DNA of 64,000 bases, from NCBI GenBank assembly GCA_029880265.1, contig JAOUOT010000001.1:145485-209484 (forward strand), given 5' to 3'. Below, piece by piece: positions 29,138-36,768 of the stretch (the first letter of the stretch is position 1; each line of letters begins with the position of its first letter). The notes below the pieces were generated by a model. It saw nothing but the letters and a program-made list of their open reading frames with translations. It searched no databases and was not told where the DNA came from. A program made the position numbers and the translations under genes. Source of the stretch: Spirochaetia bacterium. Lineage in GTDB: Bacteria > Spirochaetota > Leptospiria > Turneriellales > JAOUOS01.

Positions 29138-29153
29138 AAATTGTTGTTACCAA

Positions 29154-29579
29154 TTATTTTTTCGGCTTATCTTTTGCGTTTTTTATTTCACCCGCGCCCG
29201 AAGCAGGCTTTGGGTTTGCGGCTTCTATTGCGTCAATGCTTACTTCAATTTTAACGTTATCGGCTATTTTTACAACAGCAATATTATTTTCGTTTTTAAT
29301 ACCTACAACTACGCCCCAAATTCCGCCTCTTGTGATGACTTTATCGCCTTTTGATAGGGTTTTTATCATCTCTCGTTTTTGTTTTTCTTTTTTTTGCTGG
29401 GGCCTTATAAGTAAAAAATAAAAGACTAGAATCATTAAAGGGAAAAATAGCAAAGACATTGTACTGCCCTGCTGCGGCATACCTTCAGGCGCCTGAGGAG
29501 TTCCCGCTGGAGCCTGAGCGCCCGTAGTCGCTTCGCCTGATGAAACCACCTGAGAAATTATAAAACTTTCGTTTTTCAT
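29154..29579 (-). CDS. yajC: Preprotein translocase accessory subunit YajC
   Basis: 141 residues from the ATG at 29579 (an in-frame TTG three codons upstream is also possible). One membrane helix (MSLLFFPLMILVFYFLL) is followed by the YajC signature RPQQKKEKQKREMIKTLSKG, then GDKVITRGGIWGVVVGI. YajC joins SecDF in the holo-translocon. The N-terminus is extended by about 40 residues rich in Ala, Gly, Pro and Gln ahead of the helix, and the C-terminus is Lys/Pro-rich. First gene of the sec operon here. Confidence 0.93.
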   Translation of the reverse strand: MKNESFIISQVVSSGEATTGAQAPAGTPQAPEGMPQQGSTMSLLFFPLMILVFYFLLIRPQQKKEKQKREMIKTLSKGDKVITRGGIWGVVVGIKNENNIAVVKIADNVKIEVSIDAIEAANPKPASGAGEIKNAKDKPKK

Positions 29580-29703
29580 GTCAGTCAAAAATAAGACAGG
29601 AAATAAAGCGTCAATCTTTATATTTCGGGCTTCTAGAATTTAATTTTCAAAAAAATTGTATTTTGTAGGGAATGATTTTAAAATTTTAGGGTATTTATAT
29701 AAT

Positions 29704-30219
29704 ATGCAATGCAAGAAACAGCCAGCATGGGCAAAAGAAGAAATTAAAAATGTCTGGAATGTACATTTGGATGTACATATCTGGGAAAATATAACTCTTG
29801 CTGCGCAAATGCACAGCAAGAGTTATTCATGGATTGTACGTTATTGTGTTTTTCAGTTAGCCATAATGAAAAACATCCGCTGGAGCAACAAGTTAAAGAT
29901 TATTCATGAGAAAATCAAAAGAGATGCGCCAGTTAAAACCCACCGGCATCAGCTTTGTCTCTACGGGGCCGATGAATTACTCTTACGATATACGGCCATA
30001 AAATTGAAAATCTCAGTATCTCAATTGATACGAATTTCACTGGTCATGTTTCTAGACAGATTATTAAAGAGAAAAGTCAGTAAAAATAATTTATTCTGGC
30101 ATGGGATAAAGCTATTTTTAGGAATTAAAGACTTTAGAAGCGTGAAAAATAATATACTAGCTATGCATTTTCACAGCTATAAATCGTATTCAATTAACCA
30201 GTATTGGGGTTTTACCTGA
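29704..30219 (+). CDS. Orphan protein with two ribbon-helix-helix-like segments
   Basis: 171 residues from the ATG at 29704 (the frame is open further upstream to 29656). Two segments look alike and like CopG/Arc ribbon-helix-helix units: residues about 19-53 (VHLDVHIWENITLAAQMH then SWIVRYCVFQLA) and about 86-122 (HQLCLYGADELLLRYTAI then SVSQLIRISLVMFLDRL). Each is a strand followed by two amphipathic helices. The protein is basic, which fits DNA binding. It sits alone in an unusually AT-rich patch with no partner toxin. Assignment is by eye and tentative. Confidence 0.6.
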   Translation: MQCKKQPAWAKEEIKNVWNVHLDVHIWENITLAAQMHSKSYSWIVRYCVFQLAIMKNIRWSNKLKIIHEKIKRDAPVKTHRHQLCLYGADELLLRYTAIKLKISVSQLIRISLVMFLDRLLKRKVSKNNLFWHGIKLFLGIKDFRSVKNNILAMHFHSYKSYSINQYWGFT

Positions 30220-30366
30220 TTTTTTTGTTAAAAAAACGCCCAACAATATTTTTTTCTTTTTTTTAAAAAATAGTTGACGAAGTTACTCTCAAAATTAAAT
30301 TACATCTAGAATTAAAAAAATATTCTATCTAGTAATAGATTTTACAAAAATAGGTAATTTTACCTA

Positions 30367-30395
30367 TTGACAAAAAAATCGATATGTGATAGAAT
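30367..30395 (+). promoter_or_regulatory. Strong sigma-70-type promoter for the CARDB-like lipoprotein gene
   Basis: TTGACA at 30367-30372, a 17-nt spacer, then TAGAAT at 30390-30395: a consensus -35 and a five-of-six -10 at ideal spacing. The expected start near 30402 coincides with the foot of a stem-loop. The remainder of the gap from 30220 to 30366 is very AT-rich and shows nothing else clear. Confidence 0.7.
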
Positions 30396-30401
30396 ATTGA
30401 A

Positions 30402-30436
30402 AAGTTGATATCAAATTAAAGGTTTGAAATCAACTT
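30402..30436 (+). promoter_or_regulatory. 5'-UTR stem-loop at the start of the lipoprotein mRNA
   Basis: AAGTTGAT (30402-30409) pairs with ATCAACTT (30429-30436); after an A/A mismatch TCAAA (30411-30415) pairs with TTTGA (30423-30427), leaving the loop TTAAAGG. It would lie at the extreme 5' end of the transcript, the position of stabilising hairpins such as that of ompA, which suggests a long-lived, abundant mRNA. Confidence 0.5.
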
Positions 30437-30489
30437 AAAATAAGAAAAACTTGTTTATTAAAACATGTTTAATTAAGGAGAATAAAAAT

Positions 30490-30990
30490 ATGAAAAAACT
30501 TTTAATGTTAGGCGTTTTAATGGGCGCTATAAGCATGGTGAATTGTACCGCTACGGTTGATGTCTGTGGAGACTATGTATGTGACGCTAGCGAAGACGAA
30601 TATTCATGTGCCACGGACTGTGCGGCAGATTTACAGCCAGATACATTTGGAACACCCATGTATCCAATTTTTGGCAGTAGCAACAACTATTTTTCAGGTT
30701 CTGTCTATAATGCGGGAAATGCCGATGCATATAACGTAAGGGTTGATATAATGTGTTCATCAAATAGTACAATTAGTACAGCTGACACATACACCGCCGT
30801 TTTCTATATGGACGTACCTGCGGGTAGTTATGGATATTTTTATGAGTATGCATATGTAGCCCTTGCTTGCGATAAAAATTTATATAATCCTGCTGGGTAT
30901 TTTGGGTATATCTTAAATGATGACGATTGGATAATTGAATCTAATTACTATAACAATACTTACGACCCTGGTATTGCTTATTACTGGTAA
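30490..30990 (+). CDS. Small secreted lipoprotein with Cys-rich motif and CARDB-like domain
   Basis: 166 residues from the ATG at 30490, chosen because TTAAGGAG lies 8 nt upstream (the frame runs on to 30451). There is a lipoprotein signal peptide (MKKLLMLGVLMGAISMVNC, lipid Cys19) and then a short Cys-rich unit, CGDYVCDASEDEYSCATDC, of the kind found in many exported proteins. A beta-rich domain follows, with NAGNADAYNVRVD and a C-terminal D...ESNYYNN, a CARDB-like (bacterial cell-adhesion-related) pattern. A strong promoter, leader hairpin and terminator surround it, so it is probably well expressed. The binding partner is unknown. Confidence 0.82.
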   Translation: MKKLLMLGVLMGAISMVNCTATVDVCGDYVCDASEDEYSCATDCAADLQPDTFGTPMYPIFGSSNNYFSGSVYNAGNADAYNVRVDIMCSSNSTISTADTYTAVFYMDVPAGSYGYFYEYAYVALACDKNLYNPAGYFGYILNDDDWIIESNYYNNTYDPGIAYYW

Positions 30991-31020
30991 AAAATATTTT
31001 TTTATCATAAAAAGATAATT

Positions 31021-31057
31021 ATTATATCTATAACAACAAATTTGTTATAGATATAAT
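31021..31057 (+). repeat. 16-bp perfect inverted repeat after the lipoprotein gene
   Basis: ATTATATCTATAACAA (31021-31036) is the exact reverse complement of 31042-31057, with a 5-nt loop. It is AT-only apart from two GC pairs and lies just before a separate intrinsic terminator, so it may protect the 3' end of the mRNA. Confidence 0.6.
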
Positions 31058-31064
31058 TTTAACT

Positions 31065-31090
31065 AAAAAGGGCCTTATGGCCCTTTTTTT
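31065..31090 (+). terminator. Rho-independent terminator
   Basis: A-run plus GGGCC (31070-31074), TTAT loop, GGCCC (31079-31083), then seven T residues. It ends the transcript of the CARDB-like lipoprotein gene. Confidence 0.85.
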
Positions 31091-31236
31091 ATGTTTAACC
31101 ATCGCCTCATTTTCAACCCTAAGCTTATGACTTTTATTAAAAACACAAGGGTAATTTCGTTACTTATTATTTTATTTAAATCTTTATTAATTTTTAGTGG
31201 CCAAATCTCAAACGAATTATTAAAATAAAAGATTGA

Positions 31237-31650
31237 AAAATTTTAATATTAGTCGCTTTAATTGGCGCGATGAGCACGGTAAACTGTACGTCTGACGGTC
31301 CAGATTTAACAATTTCAATAGATTCTGCGTATGAAACGAGTTATTACCCGTTTGATACTTATGTCGCTTTTACCGTGACAAATGAAGGCAATGCCGACAC
31401 TGGCGGCGCGGCTATTCAGGTTTGCTGGTGGGAAGACCCATGGTTTGGGGCGCCTTCATTTGGTTCGTCAACCTACGACGATTGTACGTTCATTTATGAT
31501 AACATATCTCCCGGTGAGAGCTATAGTTATTATGAATATTTTTATAGTTTATACTTTTCTGGCACCGGTTACCTCATCGTTAATAACGATGAAGCAGTTT
31601 CAGAATCAGATACCGGCAATAACGTGAGTAATTCATACAACTGGTATTAA
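31237..31650 (+). pseudogene. Second CARDB-like lipoprotein gene with damaged start
   Basis: The frame reads a lipoprotein signal (KILILVALIGAMSTVNC) and a mature part with PDLTISIDSAYETSYYP, TNEGNADTGGAAIQV and a C-terminal SDTGNNVSNSYNWY, a clear paralogue of the gene just upstream. A TGA (31234-31236) lies directly before the first Lys and the only initiator-like codon nearby (TTG at 31233) is out of frame. A 2-nt loss in the A-run at 31236-31240 would explain this. No ribosome site is seen, unlike its sister. The first in-frame ATG (31270) would remove most of the signal peptide. Either a fresh pseudogene or one using a non-standard start. Confidence 0.6.
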
Positions 31651-31659
31651 GCTCTATAT

Positions 31660-31696
31660 TTCTATCTAAAACGGGCAATTCCCGTTTTAGATAGAA
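31660..31696 (+). terminator. Stem-loop terminator after second CARDB-like gene
   Basis: TTCTATCTAAAACGGG (31660-31675) pairs perfectly over 16 bp with 31681-31696, loop CAATT, followed by an A/T-rich tract with T-runs at 31705-31725. It retains a terminator even though the gene start is damaged. Confidence 0.7.
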
Positions 31697-31815
31697 TTTC
31701 AATAAAAAATATTTCTATTTTTTTTAACTTAAATTCCGCTTTGGCCAAAAGTTTGTAAAGATGTCTAAAATCTAAATGATGTTGACCGCATGAAATGATT
31801 GTAACTTTTGGAAAT

Positions 31816-32658
31816 ATGTATAAGAAAACAATAGCGTATTTACTCATGGCCGCTGTTGCGATTTTCGCGACAAGCGTATGCGGCAAAGAATCGAAAAAAT
31901 CTGTATTGGGCTCTCTTGAAGAAAAAATGCAAGACGAAAGCAATCCGCTTGTATTGATGAAAACTTCTAAAGGCAATATTTATATAGAACTTTATAAAAA
32001 AGCGGCGCCTGAAACGGTAGATAATTTTACGGGCCTTGCCGAAGGCGCGAAAGAATTTACAGAGCCTCAGTCTAATTCAAGGGTTAAAAGGCCTTTTTTT
32101 AACGGCCTTATCTTTCACAGGGTTATACCTAATTTTATGATTCAAGGCGGTGACCTTCTAGGCAACGGCTCAGGCGGCCCCGGATATCGTTTTCAAGACG
32201 AAATAAACGCCGACGCTCTTGGTCTCGATAAAGTAAAAGTTAAAGATAATCAATATTATCAAAACGACGCCGCCGGCATGGTATTTCAGAAACTTCAAAT
32301 TAAAAGTAACGAAGAAAGAATGAAGAGAATGAAAGAAATTAAGGCCGAGTTTGACAAAATTTCAGAGCTTCCCGTAAAAACCGTTCTTGAAGCAAGAGGG
32401 TACATTTTTGACAGCAGTCTGCCTTCTGTGCCCATGAATAAATATACCATCGCCATGGCTAACGCCGGCCCGAACACAAACGGCAGCCAGTTTTTTATCA
32501 ATGTTGTCGATAATCCCTATCTAAACGGCAAACACACCGTTTTCGGTAAGGTCGTAAAAGGCAGAAAGGTATGCGAAGATATATCGAAAGTTGAAAAAGA
32601 CAATAGAGATAAACCTGTAAACGACGTTGTTATTCAAGAAGTTATTGTCTTAAAATAA
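31816..32658 (+). CDS. Exported cyclophilin-type peptidyl-prolyl cis-trans isomerase
   Basis: 280 residues from the ATG at 31816, with GGA 5 nt upstream; the frame is open to 31795. It has an N-terminal signal with a Cys at about 22 (TSVCGKE), probably a lipoprotein by relaxed spirochaetal lipobox rules. The cyclophilin core has GLIFHRVIPNFMIQGGD and MANAGPNTNGSQFFI. Between these there is an insert of about 65 residues (after FQDEINADALGLDKVKV, including a Lys/Glu helix) not present in classic PpiA. It would catalyse proline isomerisation in the periplasm or at the outer membrane. Confidence 0.92.
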   Translation: MYKKTIAYLLMAAVAIFATSVCGKESKKSVLGSLEEKMQDESNPLVLMKTSKGNIYIELYKKAAPETVDNFTGLAEGAKEFTEPQSNSRVKRPFFNGLIFHRVIPNFMIQGGDLLGNGSGGPGYRFQDEINADALGLDKVKVKDNQYYQNDAAGMVFQKLQIKSNEERMKRMKEIKAEFDKISELPVKTVLEARGYIFDSSLPSVPMNKYTIAMANAGPNTNGSQFFINVVDNPYLNGKHTVFGKVVKGRKVCEDISKVEKDNRDKPVNDVVIQEVIVLK

Positions 32659-32671
32659 ATTGAAATAAAAT

Positions 32672-33715
32672 TTGAGCGAATCAAAAAAAAAAGCAGGAAT
32701 CTTAGGGGCAGGCGGATTTACCGGCATAGAACTGCTGTCTATTTTATCTAAACATGAATATATTGAGGTAGTTTACGCTACCTCTTCAGAATATAAAGGC
32801 AGAAAAGTAACAAATGTAATGCCTTATCTAGAAAGCTCTTCTCTAGATAATTTAGAATTTTCAAAACATCCCGAATCGGCCGCTGATTTGCCGAAATTAG
32901 ATCTTATTTTTTTAGCCGCGCCCGACGAGGTATCCATTAAATTTACGCCTCTTTTTTTAAAAGAAAATATTAAGGTTATCGATATATCGGGGGCCTTTAG
33001 AATTTCAGACGACAATATTTTTGAGAGCTATTACGGTTTAAAAAGAAACGATAAAGAAACTCTGGAAAAAGCGGTTTACGGAATTCCCGAAATAAACCGC
33101 GAAAAAATAAAAAGCGCCCGCTTAATAGCCAACCCCGGATGCTACCCAACGGCAACAATCGCGCCTTTATGGTTTATGAAAGATTTTTTAAAAGAAATTA
33201 AAACGCCAATATTTATTGACGCTAAATCGGGCACAAGCGGGGCGGGGGGCCGAAAAGAAAAAGATACTCTGCCGTTTTCGGGCGTGCATGAAAATTTTCG
33301 CGCTTATAAAGTAGGCATGCACCAGCATGAGCCAGAAATTTCGCAAGAGGTACAAAAATTTCTAAATAACGCTGAAATAAACTTCACGCCGCATTTGCTT
33401 CCTCTTTTTAGGGGCATTCAATCTGCCGCTTATTTTGGCGCCGAAATTACGACATCCCCCGATGAAATAAAAGAAATAATCAAAGAAAAAATAAAAGACG
33501 AGCCTTTTATTCGAATGTATTCATCGCCGAATGACATAGAATTAAAAAATGTTCAAAATACCAATTTTTTAGATTTTTCTTTTCATTATGACGAAAAAAA
33601 GAAAATAATGACGATTATTTCGTCTATAGATAACCTTCAAAAAGGCGCGGCCGGTCAGGCGGTTCAAAACATGAACCTGCTGTTTAATTTTCAAGAAGCC
33701 GAAGCTTTATATTAA
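32672..33715 (+). CDS. argC: N-acetyl-gamma-glutamyl-phosphate reductase
   Basis: 347-residue NADPH-dependent enzyme of arginine synthesis. Seen: the nucleotide-binding start GILGAGGFTGIELLSIL, the catalytic cysteine in ANPGCYPTATIAPL, KSGTSGAGGRK, and the His-containing HQHEPEISQE. The frame opens with TTG at 32672; there is no upstream ATG and the protein begins normally a few residues later, so TTG is accepted. The ribosome site is weak. It is 13 bp downstream of the isomerase gene and meets speD tail to tail with one base between. Confidence 0.96.
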   Translation: MSESKKKAGILGAGGFTGIELLSILSKHEYIEVVYATSSEYKGRKVTNVMPYLESSSLDNLEFSKHPESAADLPKLDLIFLAAPDEVSIKFTPLFLKENIKVIDISGAFRISDDNIFESYYGLKRNDKETLEKAVYGIPEINREKIKSARLIANPGCYPTATIAPLWFMKDFLKEIKTPIFIDAKSGTSGAGGRKEKDTLPFSGVHENFRAYKVGMHQHEPEISQEVQKFLNNAEINFTPHLLPLFRGIQSAAYFGAEITTSPDEIKEIIKEKIKDEPFIRMYSSPNDIELKNVQNTNFLDFSFHYDEKKKIMTIISSIDNLQKGAAGQAVQNMNLLFNFQEAEALY

Positions 33716-33716
33716 A

Positions 33717-34124
33717 TTATTCGCGTTCGACTTCTTGATAATTGACTTTTTCGGGTTGAAATAAATTAGCGAAATAGTCATACAGCTTTCTTGCTTTTTC
33801 AGAATTATCGCAGGTTACGTTGCATACAAAAATATCTAAAGATAAATAATCTTTCTCGGGCCATGTATGTATCGCGACATGCGATTCGGCTAGAAGAATC
33901 GTTCCTGTAACTCCCGATTCGGGAAACTGGTAAAATATTCTGCCGACTTCGGTTAATTCGACGTCTTTGACTTTTTCATGACAAAATATTTCAAGCCTGT
34001 CAGCCTGAAGCATTTCATTACGACCGCTTTTGCAATCGTAAAATTCGGCTAAAATATGTATACCCTTTTCATTATAGGGTTTTTGCTTTTCGCTTACATT
34101 AGTAAGCGTATCGGTTTTTATCAT
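33717..34124 (-). CDS. speD: S-adenosylmethionine decarboxylase proenzyme
   Basis: 135 residues, the bacterial class 1B form. It self-cleaves to a pyruvoyl enzyme that makes decarboxylated AdoMet for spermidine synthesis. The cleavage motif LLAESHVAIHTWPE is intact (Glu80-Ser81), with GIHILAEFYDC before it. The start at 34124 is chosen because AAGGGGGG lies 3-10 nt upstream; the frame runs 14 codons further without a site. A strongly structured leader lies 50 nt upstream. speE is not adjacent. Confidence 0.95.
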   Translation of the reverse strand: MIKTDTLTNVSEKQKPYNEKGIHILAEFYDCKSGRNEMLQADRLEIFCHEKVKDVELTEVGRIFYQFPESGVTGTILLAESHVAIHTWPEKDYLSLDIFVCNVTCDNSEKARKLYDYFANLFQPEKVNYQEVERE

Positions 34125-34172
34125 ATTCCCCCCTTGCAGTAGTTGTATATGAGTCGTGCGCGTCAACTTTTA

Positions 34173-34252
34173 GCTTTTAAAGTCGATAAGCTACCACTAG
34201 AGGGGCGGCAGTTAGTTACAAACTGCCGTAAATGTTGTAGCACTTTAAAAGC
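34173..34252 (-). promoter_or_regulatory. Structured leader RNA upstream of speD (riboswitch-like candidate)
   Basis: Reading the minus strand, GCTTTTAAAGT (34252-34242) pairs with ACTTTAAAAGC (34183-34173), an 11-bp outer stem. GCTAC (34241-34237) directly continues to pair with GTAGC (34194-34190) after a 6-nt bulge on the 3' side. Inside, CGGCAGTT (34228-34221) pairs with AACTGCCG (34213-34206). The unpaired CCCCT (34205-34201) is complementary to AGGGG of the speD ribosome site (34134-34130), so a switch that hides the site is possible. It could instead be a terminator for the upstream aldo/keto reductase gene, but no T-run follows. Confidence 0.5.
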
Positions 34253-34308
34253 ATACTCAAAGTATTTCGCTGCCCAACTCTTCTTGAGGTCAGAAAAGAA
34301 TTCAAACA

Positions 34309-35256
34309 CTACATGTCAAAAATATTTTGAATATACTCTTGTTCCTGAACAGAAATTTTTATTTCTGCGGCCCTAGTATTTTCTGCGGCCTGATTTTCGT
34401 TTCTTGCGCCCACAATCGCCGATGTTACACCCTCTTTCGATAAAACCCACGCTAAAGCCAGGGCTCCCGCCGTTGTATTTTTCTCTTCGGCAAGTTTCTT
34501 AAATATTACCATTTTTTTCATGATTTGACCAAATAAGGGCTCTTTAAAAAAGGCGTCTTTTCGCCGCCAGTCGTCTTTTTGCAGAGAATCTAACTTTTCT
34601 TTAGTAAAACTGCCTGAAAGAAGACCGGCCTGCATAGGGCTGTAAGCAAGGGTTGCCGTTTCGTTTTTATGACACAGGCCCAGAATTTCTGTTTCAATGT
34701 CTCTTTTAAGAAGACTAAAGGGCGGTTGAGACGAATCAACATGCGATATTTTTTCGCATTCTTTTATCATATTCGCGTCATAATTGCTTACCCCAATGTG
34801 CTTTACCTTGCCTTCTTCTTTTAATTTTGTCATTTCTTGCCAGCTTTCTTCAACAGGGGTTTCAGGGTCGGGCCAGTGAATTTGATATAAATCAATCGCG
34901 TCAACCGAAAGCCGCTTTAAACTGTCTTCGCATTCTTTTCGAATGCTTTCTGGCTTGTTATGGCGCCTGATTCTGCCCTTATCGTCCCATACAAGACCGC
35001 ATTTTGTGGCTATAAAAACTTCTTCTTTAATTTCTTTTAATGCTTCGCCTACAATTTTCTCTGCATGACCCAAACCGTAAGCGGGGGCCGTGTCTATATA
35101 GTTTACGCCTTTCTCAATAGATTTGATGACGGCTTGTTTTGATTCTTCGTCGTTTTGTTCGCCCCAGCCAAACTGCCATGGGCCGCCTATCGCCCAGGTG
35201 CCAAGACCTATAACGCTGATTTCTGCCGAGCTTTTGCCTAATTTTCTTTTTTGCAT
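34309..35256 (-). CDS. Aldo/keto reductase
   Basis: 315 residues from the ATG at 35256; the frame is open 45 codons further, but the family begins at KRKLGKSSAEISVIGLGTW. NADPH-dependent (alpha/beta)8 oxidoreductase. The catalytic tetrad is present: Asp and Tyr in DTAPAYGLG, Lys in ATKCGL, His in QIHWPD. The C-terminal cofactor part (VTSAIVGARNENQAAEN) is normal. The physiological substrate cannot be told. It is on the same strand as speD but separated by 184 bp that hold the structured leader. Confidence 0.93.
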   Translation of the reverse strand: MQKRKLGKSSAEISVIGLGTWAIGGPWQFGWGEQNDEESKQAVIKSIEKGVNYIDTAPAYGLGHAEKIVGEALKEIKEEVFIATKCGLVWDDKGRIRRHNKPESIRKECEDSLKRLSVDAIDLYQIHWPDPETPVEESWQEMTKLKEEGKVKHIGVSNYDANMIKECEKISHVDSSQPPFSLLKRDIETEILGLCHKNETATLAYSPMQAGLLSGSFTKEKLDSLQKDDWRRKDAFFKEPLFGQIMKKMVIFKKLAEEKNTTAGALALAWVLSKEGVTSAIVGARNENQAAENTRAAEIKISVQEQEYIQNIFDM

Positions 35257-35375
35257 ATCGGCCACATAACCCGAAGAAACCGTACAGTAAATTGTTTTAT
35301 TTTTTTTGTCAATTTTCTTATAAATTGGTAATATAAACATAATTAATTTTACATAAATAATATGGGGTAGCTTAT

Positions 35376-35858
35376 ATGAAACATTCTTCAAGGCTTAAAA
35401 ATTCTAAAAATATATTTATTTTTTTATCGGCTTTAATTTTATTTTTTGTCTGCGGGCCGTCTGAACGACAAAATTCTTCAGAATCAGGGTTAGGTAAATA
35501 CAAGCCCCCGAAACTGCCCGACGCTCCGGCTGAGTATCAAAAGAAAAAAAATGAGCTTGAGGGCAAAAAAGAATCAATCGCAAACGGTAAAGATACCTAT
35601 CGTCGCAAATGCGAAAAATGCCACGGCCAAAAAGGCGACGGCAACGGCAAAAAAGCCGCCGTTTTGGCCTACAGACCCGCCGAGTTCAGCAAACCGGGGT
35701 ATTTGAAAACAAGAAGCGACGGACAGTTGTTTTTTATCATAGAGAAAGGAAGTCCCGGCACCGATATGGACGCCCAAGGGCCAGGTACATCCGTAAATTT
35801 AAGCGAAACCGAAATATGGGAGATTATTTCTTATTTAAGAGCAGAATTTACTAAATAA
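35376..35858 (+). CDS. c-type cytochrome, probable lipoprotein
   Basis: 160 residues: a signal sequence with a Cys at about 26 (FFVCGPSE), suggesting a lipid anchor. A low-complexity linker rich in Pro and Lys follows, then one heme c site, CEKCH (about 79), with a distal Met candidate in GTDMDAQGP. This is a class I mono-heme fold that carries electrons in the periplasm. It starts 119 bp from the divergent aldo/keto reductase. A role as donor to a terminal oxidase or nitrogen-oxide reductase is possible but not shown. Confidence 0.9.
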   Translation: MKHSSRLKNSKNIFIFLSALILFFVCGPSERQNSSESGLGKYKPPKLPDAPAEYQKKKNELEGKKESIANGKDTYRRKCEKCHGQKGDGNGKKAAVLAYRPAEFSKPGYLKTRSDGQLFFIIEKGSPGTDMDAQGPGTSVNLSETEIWEIISYLRAEFTK

Positions 35859-35939
35859 ATATCTTCTAATTCTTGTTAATATGGCATATATAATACTTAA
35901 TATTTTTTTACTTTACAAATAGTCAGTCATGCCGGTATT

Positions 35940-36764
35940 ATGTCGTATATGAAAAACAAGGCTAATTCATCTCAGGCAAAAAATGATATTTTACAAATAG
36001 AAAAAGGCATTTATCCTTTTAATGCCGGCGATGGAGATCTGGGCAAACACAGAGAAAAAAGCCCGCGCGTTAACAGTCAGTTAGGCAAGTTCAGCTTAAC
36101 CGAAAAGCAAAGCAAGGTTATGGGGTTTTTGGCCGAGCATATAGACCGCGTCGGCTTTCCTCCGACTGTAAGAGAAGTCGCCGCTTATTTTAACATATCG
36201 GCCAAGGCGGCGCATGACCATCTTCGGGCCGTCGCTAAAAAAGGCTATATTAGACTTTTTGCCGGCTCTGCCCGCGGTATGGAGCTATTATATCCCGAAA
36301 AAGGCGGCGTTTCTGAAAACCCCGCGCCTTCAAAAAAGCATACCAGCTTATCTGACTTAATGAAAGACGTAATCACCGTGCCCTTGCTGGGCAGAATTGC
36401 GGCAGGCGTTCCCATTTTAGCCGAAGAAAACATTGAGACTCATTTGACCTTTCCTAAGTCTTTTTTGCCTGTCGATAAAAATCTGTTTGCTCTTCAAATA
36501 AGCGGCGACAGCATGAAAGACGCAGATATTCTAGACGGAGATATTGCCATAGTTCAGTCGATAAAAGACTTTAAGACTGAGATAAAAAACGGCGATATTG
36601 TTGCCGCCATGATTGACGATAACGTAACACTAAAAACTTATCATAAGAAAAAAGATGTTCATGAATTGCATCCGCAAAATAAAAAGTATAAAATTATACC
36701 TTTGCATGAAAAAGACAATCCTCAGATTATCGCAAAATTAGTCGGTATTTTCAGACGATACTAA
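35940..36764 (+). CDS. lexA: LexA-like SOS repressor with N-terminal extension
   Basis: 274 residues against about 200-230 for most LexA. The winged helix (LTEKQSKVMGFLAEHIDRVG then PPTVREVAAYF) begins near residue 53; the first 52 residues are polar and unlike known LexA. The latent protease is complete: cleavage site Ala155-Gly156 (RIAAGVP), Ser191 (SGDSMKD) and Lys232 (VTLKTY). It should repress DNA-damage genes and self-cleave with RecA. The start is the first ATG; a second is three codons on. No convincing LexA box was found upstream by eye. The deoB-like gene follows after 4 bp. Confidence 0.93.
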   Translation: MSYMKNKANSSQAKNDILQIEKGIYPFNAGDGDLGKHREKSPRVNSQLGKFSLTEKQSKVMGFLAEHIDRVGFPPTVREVAAYFNISAKAAHDHLRAVAKKGYIRLFAGSARGMELLYPEKGGVSENPAPSKKHTSLSDLMKDVITVPLLGRIAAGVPILAEENIETHLTFPKSFLPVDKNLFALQISGDSMKDADILDGDIAIVQSIKDFKTEIKNGDIVAAMIDDNVTLKTYHKKKDVHELHPQNKKYKIIPLHEKDNPQIIAKLVGIFRRY

Positions 36765-36768
36765 GTAC

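Noticed and set aside
34173-34252. Integron attC site
   Set aside because: The nested stems recall attC folding, but the RYYYAAC and GTTRRRY core sites are not present at the ends and there is no integrase or cassette array.
34143-34376. Plus-strand 77-codon frame over the speD leader
   Set aside because: It is the shadow of a strongly self-complementary region, overlaps the aldo/keto reductase end and has no ribosome site.
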